Assembly: GCA_034359265.1 (NCBI GenBank)
Contig: CP136890.1
Location: 51,479,001 to 51,543,000, forward strand
Source of the DNA: Canna indica
Taxonomy: Eukaryota > Streptophyta > Magnoliopsida > Zingiberales > Cannaceae
Direction: 5' to 3'
DNA length: 64,000 bases
A model generated the notes under the pieces. That model ran no database searches, was not told the DNA's origin, and worked only from the letters and a program-made list of their open reading frames with translations. Position 1 is the first letter of the stretch. Every line of letters starts with the position of its first letter. Positions 21,411-32,252 of the stretch are shown piece after piece. The position numbers were made by a program, and so were the translations under genes.

Positions 21411-21603
21411 AGTTATTTGTACTGCACTTACGTTTTTATTTTAACTGTTAACTAATTATTCTAAAATTCGGCAACATCTCTCTTGTTCTCCGATACGCGC
21501 CCAGATGATATGCGTATTCGGAGAACTGTAGGGAGATGCTGTCGAAATTTAGAATAATTAGTTAACAGTTAAAATAAAAACGTAAGTGCAGTACGAATAA
21601 CAT
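21411..21603. repeat. Long hairpin-forming inverted repeat upstream of TNP2
   Basis: Arm 21411-21480 is nearly perfectly complementary to 21531-21601 (GTACTGCACTTACG... against ...CGTAAGTGCAGTAC). The loop itself contains a shorter palindrome (GTTCTCCGATACGC / GCGTATTCGGAGAAC), so almost the whole ~190 bp can fold. It lies in the leader, ending about 75 bp before the TNP2 ATG. The left arm is homologous to leader sequence in the old CACTA copies near 15740-15850 and 33380-33500; the right arm is an added inverted copy. Confidence 0.88.
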
Positions 21604-21675
21604 AAATCCCGAATGGAATAGGACAATCTCACCTAAAGACATTAACCAAAGAAATTGTCATTGATTGACAGAATC

Positions 21676-24600
21676 ATGTCGGCTGATCGAAGTTGGATGT
21701 ACCGACGTTTTGATCGTGGAGCTTTAACGAATGAGTTTCGATTAGGCGTAACGTACTTCCTAAATTTCGCCTATTCGAATCGAAATTTCGTTAGCATGGG
21801 TGATCAAATCCGATGTCCGTGCCGCATTTGTTCGAATGGACGATTTTTGGATCGGGAGACTGTCACTCTGCATCTATATACCAAAGGATTTACACCAAGA
21901 TATTTTCTATGGACTTGTCACGGGGAGTCACGCGAAGTCGGGACGTCGAGCAATCCTGTCGTTCAGACATATGGTGAATCTTCCTTTGCTGGTGCTTCTT
22001 CATCCAGTCAATGTAATCCCTATAGAACTATGATACTTGATAGTCTTGGGGGTCAATTCCACCTGAATGATAATGTTGATCGGCCAGTTCTTCAGACATC
22101 AGTCCCACCAGATACTACAGCGGTTGATATCACAGAAGTAGGGGCTGCGGTAGAGATTGAATTACCGAATAAAGAAGCTGCAGAATTTTACGAGATGTTG
22201 AAAGCTGCCGATGAACCTTTGTATGAGAATTGTCCTAAATACACTAGGTTTTCAGCAATGACACAGCTCTTAAACATCAAGGCCGATTGTAATATCAGCG
22301 GAGTTGCGTATGATCGGATTGCTGGATTGATTAATGGAATGCTGCCTACTGATAACAAGTTTGAGCCTACTTTTTATAAGACTAAAAAGCTAATGAGAAA
22401 ATTGGGGCTTGGGTACGAAAAAATACACGCGTGCCAAAATAACTGCATTTTATATTATAAAGAAAATGTGCAGTTGGATAAATGCCCTGTATGTCAACAC
22501 CCTCGTTACAAGGAGAAGAAATCGGTCCGACAGAAAAATATCCCGTTTAAGGTGCTTCGGTATTTTCCACTAACACCGAGGCTTCACAGATTATTCATGT
22601 CGGAAAAGACAGCCCCCTACATGAGTTGGCATGCAAGAAGTCGTGATGATACAGTAATGACTCATCGATCTGATAGTGAAGCATGGAAACATTTGGATAC
22701 ATGTTATCCTTCATTTGCTATGGATACTAGAAATATCAGATTGGGATTGTGCACAGATGGTTTTAATCCGTTTGGGCATTCTGCAACTCCTTATTCAGTT
22801 TGGCCAGTGCTGCTGACAGTTTATAATTTGCCACCGTCAATGTGCATGAAAGATGAATTTATTTATCTTTCGATGATTATTCCGGGTCCTAAGGGTCCGC
22901 GAAAAGAAATTGACATATTTCTCAGACCCTTGATAGATGAATTGAAAACATTGTGGACTGAGGGAGCTGTCACTTATGATTGTCATCGGAAGCAAAACTT
23001 CAATTTAAAGGCCGCGGTCTTGTGGACAATCAATGATTTCCCCGCGTACGGCATGTTGTCGGGTTGGAGCACTCACGGCCGACTCTCTTGCCCGTATTGT
23101 ATGGAACACTCTAAATCAATCAGTCTTCAGAAAGGACGAAAAATCTCATTCTTTGATTGTCATCGTCGATTCCTACCGGTTCATCACCAGTATCGAAGGA
23201 ATCGTAATAAATTTACTAAGGGCATAGTCGAAAGAGATGGGCCACCACCGATGTTGTCTGGTGAACAAATGTTAGCACGTGTTTCAGCACTTCCAGATAT
23301 AGTATTTGGTCGCAATGAAAGAGTGTCAGGTTTTGGCCAAACACACAACTGGGTGAAAAAAAGTATCTTTTGGGAATTGCCCTATTGGAGTTCATTATTG
23401 ATTCGACATAATTTAGATGTCATGCACATTGAAAAAAATGTGTTTGATAATATTTTCAACACTGTGATGGATATTTCTGGAAAAACTAAAGATAATGTCA
23501 AAGCCCGACATGATCTGAAAATACTTTGTAAAAGACCAGAGTTGGAGTTACAAGAGGTCAACGGACGATATCTGAAACCGAAGGCCCTATATGTGTTAAA
23601 TAAACAACAGATCAAAGATGTTTGTCAATGGGTAAAAGAACTCAGATTACCCGATGGATATGCTTCAAACTTATCTCGATGTGTGAACGTCGATGATTGC
23701 AAAATATCAGGGATGAAGAGCCATGATTGTCATGTATTCATGCAGAGATTACTTCCGATCGCATTTCGAGATCTTCTACCTGATAATATTTGGGGTCCGT
23801 TGACTGAATTAAGTATGTTTTTTAGAAGCATCTGTGCAAATGTCCTTCGAGTCGAAGATATGTCAACACTTGAAAATAATATTGTTGAAATCATATGCAA
23901 GCTGGAGCAGTTTTTCCCTCCTGCATTTTTTGACTCGATGGAGCATCTACCGATACACTTGGCATACGAGGCACGAGTTGGTGGCCCCGTTCAATATCGT
24001 TGGATGTACTTATTTGAAAGATACATGAATCGTCTGAAGAAAAAAGTAAAGAACACCGCAGCTGTTGAAGGATCAATATCTGAATCGTATATCATCCAAG
24101 AAATTTCAACATTCTGCTCATTTTACTTTGAATCGACAGTACAGACAAGATTTGATCGTCTTCCACGTAACGACGACGGGGGTGTTCGACATTCAGATGG
24201 ACGTTTAAATATATTTTGTCACTCTGGTCGTGCTTTTGGTTCTCGTCCATCTCGACACTTAAGCGATGAAGAGTATCATTTGGCACACTTGTATGTATTA
24301 CTCAATTGTCCAGAGATTGAACAATTCATTGAAATATTTGACATTGAGATGGTGCAAAAATACTCTATTCACAACGATCAAGAATTGGAGACATTACGGA
24401 ATCGTGATTTCCCTACATGGATTCAGACTTACAGCAAAGATCACAGAGCTGAAATAGATGAAAGAATATTTGAGTTTGTTAGTGGACCGTCGCGACTTGT
24501 GTCATGCTATAGCGGATATTTTGTTAACGGGTATAAATTTCACACGGTTGAATATTCATCTACAAAAAAGACAATGAATGCTGGGGTCTGCGTGAAAGGG

Positions 24601-25080
24601 ACAACCTATGTTGAATGTGATATGGATTTCTATGGACTAGTGGAAGAAGTGATAGAGTTGCACTACTTCGGCTTGAAATCAGTGATCCTATTTAGATGTC
24701 ATTGGTTCGATACAACAGAAAGGGGCATGAAAGTTCATCCAAAATACAAACTTGTTGAGGTTAATTACAAATCGAAATTGGCAGCAAATGAGCCTTTTAT
24801 ATTGGCATCACAAGCCGAACAAGTATATTACGCGAAGTATCCGGCTCGAAATAAAGATAGAGCGGATTGGCGTGTAGTCTGTAAGACAAAAGGTAGAGGA
24901 AAAATTGATCCGATAGTAGGAGAAAATGATCCTCCTGGTTTCTATCAAGAAGATGATCTTCCTGCTGTGGATCGTATTATTCCAATACTCGAGGATGCAG
25001 ACACAACGTCAATTCAATTAGAAGTTGAATATGCTGATGATGACGATCATGAAATTGAGGAAGCTGGAGATGAAGAAGAT

Positions 25081-25112
<32 letters not shown>

Positions 25113-25176
25113 AGAAGAAGAAGAAGAAGAAGAAGAAGAAGAATTCGAAGACTATTATTCAGATGACGAGGAATAA
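21676..25176 (+). CDS. TNP2: CACTA transposase TNP2
   Basis: An uninterrupted 1166-residue frame. The ATG at 21676 is chosen because it gives the usual N-terminus MSADRSWMYRR; the open frame extends a little upstream without another ATG. Order: transposase-associated domain (1-75, with CPCRICSN), TNP2 catalytic domain (about 240-600) with GLCTDGFNPFG near 357, NDFPAYGMLSGWST near 452 and DVMHIEKNVFDNI near 580, a DUF4218-like region (690-815, LPIAFRDLLP to SYIIQEIS), a DUF4216-like region (970-1075, YFGLKSVILFRCHWFD), and an acidic tail with a long Glu run encoded by GAA/GAG repeats. It should cut and paste the element ends. No stop or frameshift is seen, so the protein could be functional. 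Confidence 0.95.
25066..25143 (+). repeat. GAA/GAG repeat encoding poly-Glu
   Basis: A trinucleotide run near the 3' end of TNP2 encodes an almost pure Glu stretch. It is in frame and likely length-variable. Confidence 0.9.
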
Positions 25177-25251
25177 TTGTAAAGTATATATTTTATTAAA
25201 TATATCTCTACTATTTATACAATAATCTGATTATATGTCTGTTCGACAGAT

Positions 25252-26772
25252 ATGTCTGGTCGTGGTTATCGACGCAGGAGAGCTTCGGAGTCTCCGATCG
25301 GTGAGACTCCAGCACTTACTCATGCTGCTGATCCTCCTGTTGCTGATCCTCATGAGGATGATACTGCCGAGGCTAGTACATCCAGACGCAGGCGGCCACG
25401 CGGGCCGAACAGGTGGCAGCCTCCACCAGCCACAGAGTCACGTAGATTGATCAGCGTGATTGGGGAGCGGTAATATATCATGAATTATGAATCATTACAA
25501 ATTCATTATATCATAATATAATATTAAAATTTATTTTTGTTGTGCAGGTTCGAGCAAGAAGAAGTGCCGAGGAGCATTTCTTCTACTATTCGACGATACA
25601 TGCACGGGGCATGGCCTACGTGGTCTCACGTGCCTAGCGAGCACGTCGACATGTTATGGCGCGAGTTTGAGGCACGTATTATTTTTTTTTTTACATGCAT
25701 GATGATATATTAAGAATTGGTACTGATATTATTATTTTGCAGGCTCGCTATACATGGGCCGAGGACCAGAGGTCCTTCATTTACGCTGCCTGGGAGTCTA
25801 TTTCCCGGGCAAGGTACAACGGGCAGCTGGGGCAGGCTCGGTCCCGAGCGATGGCCCGAGCTGGGACCACTAACATCGCGGAGACTCGAGGATACGGCCC
25901 CAGTTGGATTACTCCGGATATATGGGACCAGCTCGTGAGGATATGGTCGACGGATCGATGGCAGGAGGTTTCTCAGAATGCGGCTAGAAATCGCATGTCG
26001 GGGGGAGCAGCGCGTCACACCGGCGGCTCTGTTGCATTTGCAGTGCACGCAAACCGTATGGTAAGTATATCGTTTAATTATATATTTTATTTGTTATTAT
26101 GTGTACTAATTAATGTATTTGTTTTGTAAATGTAGACGACGGTGTCGGATGACGGGACTGTCCAGCGACCCTCCCCGATGGCGGTGTTTGAGCGGACTCA
26201 CCGTCGAGCACATGGGACGGGGGAGTACATCGACAACCGCGCTGCATACATTGTGGTAATTATATATTTGTTTAAATTATTCATTATATATTTATAATTT
26301 AAGTTTTATGATAAATATTAAACAAAAAATCAAACTCGAGTAGGAGACGTACAGCCAGAGGGTGGTGCAGCGCGGGGGTACCCCCGAGGACTTTGACGCA
26401 GCATCGTGGGTCGAGGCCGCAGGTGGCTAGGACCATGGCCGCGTATATGGCTTCGCAGATAGTGGTCATGCGCGAGCCGTGCTAGGGCCACTTGGGGCAC
26501 CGACCCCTCCGGTCGCTGGTGAGCGGCCGTCCACCTCTAGATCCAGTTATGATCATAGTAGCAGAATAAGGACTCTAGAGGAGACGGTCGCGCGTCAGAC
26601 TCAGATGATGGAGGAGATGCATGCTATGCTACGCAACATGTCAGGTCATCCCGCAGCAGACATCTCTTCGGCATCATCTAATCCATCGTCCTCGAGTCAG
26701 TCCACGCCGGTGTACACTCAAGCACTCCAGACCCCGCCATATGATCCAGACCATCCTCCATCGTCATCGTGA
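25252..26772 (+). pseudogene. Second CACTA gene (Ptta/En/Spm transposase family), one premature stop
   Basis: A spliced model fits with five exons: 25252-25469, 25548-25671, 25743-26060, 26136-26255 and 26344-26772. Introns 1, 3 and 4 are GT-AG; intron 2 needs a GC-AG pair (GAG|GCACGT), which keeps the frame into ARYTWAEDQR. Exon 1 is Arg-rich and basic; exons 2-4 give the Ptta/En/Spm domain (WPTWSHVPSEHVD, then YGPSWITPDIWDQLV and NRMSGGAARHTGGS). A TAG at 26428-26430 precedes HGRVYGFAD, a conserved family motif, so the stop is probably a mutation; the same frame then continues through a coiled-coil (RTLEETVARQTQMMEEM) to TGA at 26770. It lies 75 bp after TNP2. The family binds subterminal repeats. 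Confidence 0.8.
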
Positions 26773-27054
26773 GATTTTTTGTTTGGATATTGAACTTGTT
26801 ATTGAGATATTGAACTTGTTTAACTTATTTTGTTTGGATATTGATACTTCAATTTTGCATTTGAATTGTTTTTATACTATCGTGGATAATTATCAATATA
26901 AATATAATTGTTTTGATGTATATCTTGGTGTGTTTGTGATGTGTGAATGAATGTGTGTATGAGGGTATGGGTGTGTGAGTTATGTATCAGATAAATGTAT
27001 CAATGTATCAATGGAAATTAGAAATTTGAAATTTTTCTGGTTGCAGGTATAGGT

Positions 27055-27427
27055 CATCAGCAACGGCTTTCCCACGGCCGTCCGTGGGAAAGCCGTTGCT
27101 AAAAGTGTATCGACAGCCGTTGCTGATGACCTACAGCAACGGCTTAGCCACGGGGTTTTACTAACGGCGTTGCTACGGACTCGAGGCCGTTGCTATTAAT
27201 GTTATCAGCAACGGCTCCGGGTCTGTGGCAAAACCGTTGCTGATAATATTTTTAGCAACGGCCCGAGCAGCCGTTGCTGATAATGTTTTGAGCGACGGCC
27301 CGAGCGGCCGTTGCTGATCCGTTGCTAAGTCATCAGCAACGCGACTTTCTGTCACGGCTCTATTGCAACGGCTCGGCCGTTGCTGATGCTCTTCAGCAAC
27401 GGCTAATGCCGTATGCCGTTGCTGATG
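27055..27427. repeat. CACTA 3' subterminal palindromic array
   Basis: A dense cluster of CAGCAACGG and CCGTTGCTG motifs in both orientations, matching the 5' array and ending about 18 bp before the terminal TAGTAGTG. It is longer and less regular than the 5' array, a normal asymmetry in CACTA elements. Confidence 0.88.
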
Positions 27428-27445
27428 CCCATTTTTCTAGTAGTG

Positions 27446-28433
27446 ATAGATCAAGTTCGGCTGACATGTGGTTGCTACAACCACTGTCAATATACCATGC
27501 ATTTTTCTTTGTCCCAATACTAGCCATTAACAATACTTCTTCCTCTTCTATTTTCTTCTTTTTCTTCAGCTAAACGTACATGTTTAATGTTTTTAGCTTT
27601 CAATCGACAGTTTCTTGCAATGTGGTCAAACTTCTTACAATAGAAACAGTGAAATCTATTGTAATTTTTAAACTGAGAAGACTCAGTTACCTGATTGGGT
27701 TCATCCTCCTCATCCTCTGTTGATGAAGAGCTCGAATCTGCCACCATCTTCCCTTTGTTCTTAGTCATGATCTTCTTTGTCAAGCTATTTTTCTTCCCAC
27801 AATGTTTCAGTTGTGACCGTAATGCACATCCTCCTTTCTTTCTTTGTGCCTATTTAATCGATCTTCATGTGATAACAAAGATCCTAAGAGTTCATCGGTT
27901 GTCATTAACTCAAGATCATTACTTTCCTCAATTACAGTTGCGATGTGGTCATATTCTTCAGAGAGGCTCCGGAGAACTTTCTCCACGATCCTTTGTTATG
28001 AGATCTCCTCTCCATATCTTCTGATTTCATTAGCAAGTTCAAGTACATCAGTAAAGTATGTGCTCAGATCTTCATCATCCTTCATAAATGATCCTTCGAA
28101 TCTTCTTCTTAGGGTCTGACGTTTGACCTTCCGAACCTTATTTGTGCCTTGATATGCATTTTCAAGAATCTGCCAAGCAGATTGAGCAATTTTAGCAGAG
28201 GAGATACGTTTAAACACCTTACCATCCAGAGCTTGTTGGATGGAACTCAGTGCTCGAGTATCCTTCTTCCTAGTATCCCTCAACGTGCCTACTGCCATTC
28301 CCTCCTCGTTGTATCCAGTGTTGACGAGATCCCACAGATCCTGCGAGATGAAGAAGATTCACATCATTGTCGCCCAATCTTCATACTCCACCCCATCAAA
28401 ACGAGGTATGGTGGGATTAATTTGGTTCGCCAT
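27446..28433 (-). pseudogene. Copia gag and N-terminal half of protease
   Basis: The gag start is taken as ATG at 28433 (MANQINPTIPRFDG), followed 25 codons later by an in-frame TGA, then the UBN2-type capsid in 27996-28298 (AWQILENAYQGT, LRRRFEGSFMKDDEDL). After a frameshift, 27520-27783 has the zinc knuckle CFYCKKFDHIARNC. Minus-strand sequence near 27480-27500 encodes the protease active site DSGCSNHM, and the CACTA element begins about ten codons later. The rest of the protease is on the other side of the insertion. Confidence 0.87.
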
Positions 28434-28456
28434 TGTTGCTATACTCAATCACCCAA

Positions 28457-28468
28457 GCTCTGATACCA
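28457..28468 (-). other. Copia primer binding site
   Basis: The minus strand reads TGGTATCAGAGC, a perfect match to the plant initiator Met-tRNA complement, one base from the LTR end. It fixes orientation and the 5' LTR border. Confidence 0.93.
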
Positions 28469-28469
28469 A

Positions 28470-28683
28470 TGTTAATTATCACAGCAGAGGTATAATAGAA
28501 CTCACAAGGATATATGGAAGAGAAACACCAAATGTATTCGAATGATATCAAGTGCCTATTACAAGCTACAAAGAACTCTATTTATAAAGCTGAAAAAGAC
28601 AAAGAGCTAATGCACTTAAATGATAGCTAATGCACTTAAATGACACCTAATGCAATGCAATTAAATATAGAGGAGCGGTTACA
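28470..28683 (-). repeat. Copia 5' LTR
   Basis: It matches 17203-17436 except for scattered substitutions and one fewer ~21-bp internal tandem unit. On the minus strand it starts TGTAACCGCTCC and ends ATAATTAACA. It is followed on the plus side by a T and a run of A residues. Confidence 0.9.
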
Positions 28684-29147
28684 TAAAAAAAAAAAAATCA
28701 TTTACTCGTAATTAGTGGTTTATTTTATCATCTTTAAGCATCAAACTAACAAGTACGGTGATATCCACTATCATCTCGGGGCACTAGTACGTACTTTGTG
28801 ATCATTAGCTTAACTAGGTAATAGTGCATACCAATATGGTCACTGTGCATATCATTTTATGCTTTGTCAATCTACCATATACCAAAGAACAATTTTCTCT
28901 ATGACAAATTTCTGAACCAAAGCAGCCCCCGTTGCACACGGAGCGGAAAACCGATCAAAGGATAAAAGAATTGCCACCTCGAGAAACAAATAAAATCAAC
29001 TTAGTCGGCACCGCACAACTCAATATTCCCATCAGTAAAAAATATAGAACATTCATCAACTAATGATCATTGGCAAAAGAGCAAAGTTCTACAAGCAAAC
29101 GACAAGAGAAGAGAAGGGACATCCACGACCAAGGAAGGGGTAACTAA
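28684..29147. other. Intergenic or intronic DNA
   Basis: No reading frame or repeat recognised. If the exon model at 29148-29462 is right, this is the start of its first intron, later invaded by the copia element. Confidence 0.35.
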
Positions 29148-29462
29148 CCTGCAAGAACGCCACAACCGCCAATGCCCCAGCGACGACGGCGAGGGCAACA
29201 TCGGCCGCCACGACTTCTCTCGGCAGGCACCTCCGCCCCGTACCCTACTCGCTCCGCATTTCTCCGCCAGCCCGCGAAACGAATCAATCGGCAGGCCTTG
29301 CTCCCCGCGATTCGTGTGGACCGTCCCCGTTCAGTAACAATCGGATTAGGGCTCGAGCTTGGTAGACAGAAGAGAGCAGGAGACGAAGAGGTGCGGAGAG
29401 AGACGAGCTGCGGACGGATTAACCGGAGCCAAAACACGCGGTGGCGAAGATGGATGAAGAAT
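29148..29462 (-). other. Possible first exon / 5' UTR of a minus-strand gene
   Basis: A GC-rich island stands out from AT-rich surroundings. On the minus strand it ends in GCAG|GTTAGT, a good splice donor. One frame near the end translates to a hydrophobic, membrane-segment-like stretch (VALAVVAGALAVVAFLQ), but I could not find an in-frame ATG without a stop; another frame is open but very basic. I do not recognise the gene, and no downstream exon was found before the copia LTR. It could be the promoter-proximal part of a disrupted gene. Confidence 0.3.
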
Positions 29463-29740
29463 TGAGCTATCATCATCCTCGGATGCGCTCAGCAGTAAAA
29501 CTAAGCCGCCTTGAATTAACAAACGAATACCCGGGAACACTATTGACGAAAGTTGTCTGTAAACAAGGCCCTACAAAAATTTTAGTGGGGCCCGGGTGAT
29601 TTCCGAATATCTCGGAAAGGTGTATGATACGGGTACGTCAACATCAGGTAGGAAAAGTGAATTGCTCGTGGCAAAGAAGCGGATCCTTTGACTCATTGCA
29701 ACATCAGCTGTTCAAATTGAAGGCAACGGGATACGGGAAT

Positions 29741-29930
29741 AAAATTTCTATTGAGCCCCTCCATTATTAATATAACCTAATATAATTTATATTGAACTTA
29801 AAATAAAAATGAACTTATGTTGCAAACAAATGAACCTAGCATTTTCATTTCAAATTTAATATTAATGATCCTAGGTTTAATATTAAAAAACATAAGTTCA
29901 CTCGTAGGAGAGGCTCCATAGCAATTTTTT
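29741..29930. mobile_element. Small foldback MITE
   Basis: The left end (AAATTTCTATTGAGCCCCTCC) is inverted at the right end with a few mismatches. Internally, 'gaacttatgtt' and 'aacataagttc' extend the pairing, so most of the 190 bp folds. No clear target duplication was matched, so the superfamily is uncertain. Confidence 0.5.
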
Positions 29931-29989
29931 TCTGATGATCCGCTCCTAGAACTACAAGGTGGTGGACAGGTTGAACAAGGAGGACTGGC

Positions 29990-31385
29990 TACATTGGATA
30001 GCGGGTTGATGCTAGGTTTGCTCTTGGCAAAAGGCCGATTGCTTTCCACTCTCCACGACGGAACAGGTGACCCTAATCAATATCACCTTCACTCGTTTGA
30101 TGGCTTATCTATTGTCCATCTACAAGGCTCCGATTTGAATTACTAAGACGATTGATTGTAGGTGCAGGAATTTCTTTTGGACCGATTCTGATACTTCTAC
30201 AGCGATAGGCAAATGCTTGGTTGATTGGAGCTATCTTACTTGCCCTATCAGGGGGCGGAATCGGGATCATCGACCTTAGAGCACACAACACTGCTTGCTT
30301 AGGTGCATGAGTTTGGAAGCTGATTCAGAAGTTTGAAATTTCATGGGTCAATATTATTTGACAATTTTATGGTGATGCTCGTGTTTGGAGTAGTGGGATT
30401 TTTGCAAAGTATGCCTCTCTCATTTAGAGGGACATTTCACCAGCTCGCTGACATATTTCTTTCTTGTATCATATATCAGGCAGGACAAGGAGATGGTGCC
30501 AAGCTCTCGACTGACAAGTGGGGACTCGGCGATTGCCTTGTGGACCAATACCCTTCACTTTTTCGAGTGTCGGAGTAGCCCAACATTTCCATTTACAATG
30601 CTCGATTAACAGATATTGATGGCCGCTTCTTGGGATGGAATCTTACGTTCTCCTCCTTGGTGAATGATCAGTTACTCCAAAGTTTGGCCAAGGATTTGGA
30701 GGAGGTGCGACATTCAGATGGTGAGGAGTCGATGAGGTGGAATTAGACACGAGATGGAAGGTTTACAACCCAAAGTTTGTACCATTTGCTGATCTTTCAA
30801 GGTGTGAGCGATAGCTTTGCAAAGTTTCTGTGGCAGCATACACTTCCATCTAAGATTTCTATTTTCGGCTAGTTATGGTTAAGACAGAGGCTTCTCACTA
30901 GGGACCGACTGATGAGATGGGGTATCACGTCCGACAAGGTTTGGTTTCTACGCAATGTGGACAAAGAATCGTATCAACACATTTTTCAGGTTTGCTCTTA
31001 CTCTACTGAGGGTTGGCGGATGTTTCTCAAAGCCACCAAGGAAAATTTGTTTTCACTCTCTAACCGGCTGTGGGACGATACAAGTTTATTTAGTCTAAGC
31101 ATTTGCAAGAGAAGAACATGTTTGATCCTCATCGGTGATGGTTTCTGTGGTTCGAAAGGAACTATAAGGCTTTCTGGGAAGAGGCTACTCCTGCCACAAC
31201 CCACTCCAGAGCGATATCCGCGGCTACTCTTTTCGCTTCGACTTTGTGTTGACCTACTTGTGGTATTTTTGTGGTTCTATTATTTTTTTCTTTGTTCTTG
31301 GGATTTTATTATATTTTTACTCTCCTTATCTTTTTTTCCTCCTTCCCCTACGTACTTGTACTCTTCTCATATCTCTTAGACAAAA
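29990..31385 (+). mobile_element. L1-type LINE, 3' fragment
   Basis: Plus-strand translation in several frames gives the end of a plant LINE reverse transcriptase (TLINITFTRLMAYLLS, then CLVDWSYLTCP, about 30070-30250), followed by the zf-RVT domain (about 30770-31010: FAKFLWQHTLPSKI, RLLTRDRLMRWGIT, HIFQVCSYSTEGW). The end is T/C-rich, as in plant L1 3' regions. The RT core is not in this copy. Many frame changes show it is dead and 5' truncated. Confidence 0.75.
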
Positions 31386-32252
31386 TGCAAGTTCCACCCT
31401 TTCAATATATATATAGTTTTTAGAATCAAGCTTTATAAGTAATTTTATGGAGTCTGATCTACATGTCTCACTAAAGCTATGTATTTTAGAATATTAAATT
31501 GTGATGAATTAGATTTTTGATTCACCATTTAAGATCAAAGGTTCACTCTTCACAAAATAAGTTCACTATTGATAACAATTAATTAATTCACTCTAATATA
31601 TATATATATATTACACTTCTACAACAAAGGTGTACTTCTAGTCAGGTTAGGTTCATAAATTCACAACATGTTCACTTCCACTTTATATATAATATAGATA
31701 TATCAAATGATGGGGAATGACCCTTTTAGGATAAACACATATAATGCTAACCAAAATGACCATTATTTATCATAAGTTGATAATAATAAAAAACCTTCAT
31801 TGGAAACAAAAAAGCTGATCCCGCATATTGGGCATCAGTCTTAGTCTCTCTCGCAAAAGGGTTCAGGGTAGTCCCGCCATTTAAAAAAAAACAAAGCACT
31901 CTTCTCCCCATCTGAGCCATTTTCCATCTCTCAATCATCTTCCATCTCTTTCAATCATTTTCATTGTTTTCGTTATAAGCTCTCTTACAATTTCCCTTCT
32001 TCTTTTTTAGGAGAAAGTTTCGTCGTCAACCCATCGCTGGAAACACCTACCCAAACGTCAATTTCCACATATTTGGTCCAAATGTCATCAAGATTTGTAT
32101 CGTGTTGCCAACCCCAAAACACATGCATTTTTCTGCATTTGTTGAAGACCCATGTTTTCTTGTTGGTTTTTTCATAATCGTGTTATTTTAGAAGTGGATT
32201 TCAAGGGTTTATTGTGTCTTTAATGTCCTCTACGATGTGTAAGGTTGTTTAT
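31386..32252. other. Intergenic DNA
   Basis: AT-rich; a TA-rich run lies at about 31600. No exon, TIR pair or LTR was found. Confidence 0.45.

Larger units (their letters stand above)
20266..27445 (+). mobile_element. Complete CACTA (En/Spm) transposon
   Basis: It starts CACTACTACAAA and ends TTTTTCTAGTAGTG, so the terminal inverted repeat is CACTA-CTA type. A 3-bp direct repeat ATA flanks it exactly (20263-20265 and 27446-27448), the CACTA rule. Inside are palindromic subterminal arrays at both ends, a TATA-like box, a GC-rich leader, a 26-bp minisatellite, a long hairpin, the TNP2 transposase gene and a second spliced transposase-like gene. Size (7.18 kb) and order match autonomous plant CACTA elements. 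Only one clear lesion was found: a TAG in the second gene. Confidence 0.95.
17203..28683 (-). mobile_element. Ty1/copia retrotransposon interrupted by a CACTA element
   Basis: A minus-strand element with short LTRs (17203-17436 and 28470-28683), Met-type primer site, gag, protease, integrase, then RT/RNase H; integrase before RT defines Ty1/copia. Without the CACTA insertion (7180 bp plus one 3-bp TSD) it is about 4.3 kb, a normal size. Integrase and RT sequence resembles the Tork/TAR group, though lineage assignment needs a tree. Several stops and frameshifts show it is inactive. The 5-bp flanks (TCTTT left, TAAAA right) do not match, so the target duplication is lost or one end has been altered. 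Confidence 0.9.

Noticed and set aside
30912..31379. A 155-codon open frame as a host gene
   Set aside because: Its N-terminal part is the zf-RVT domain of an L1 LINE and the rest is the T/C-rich LINE end.
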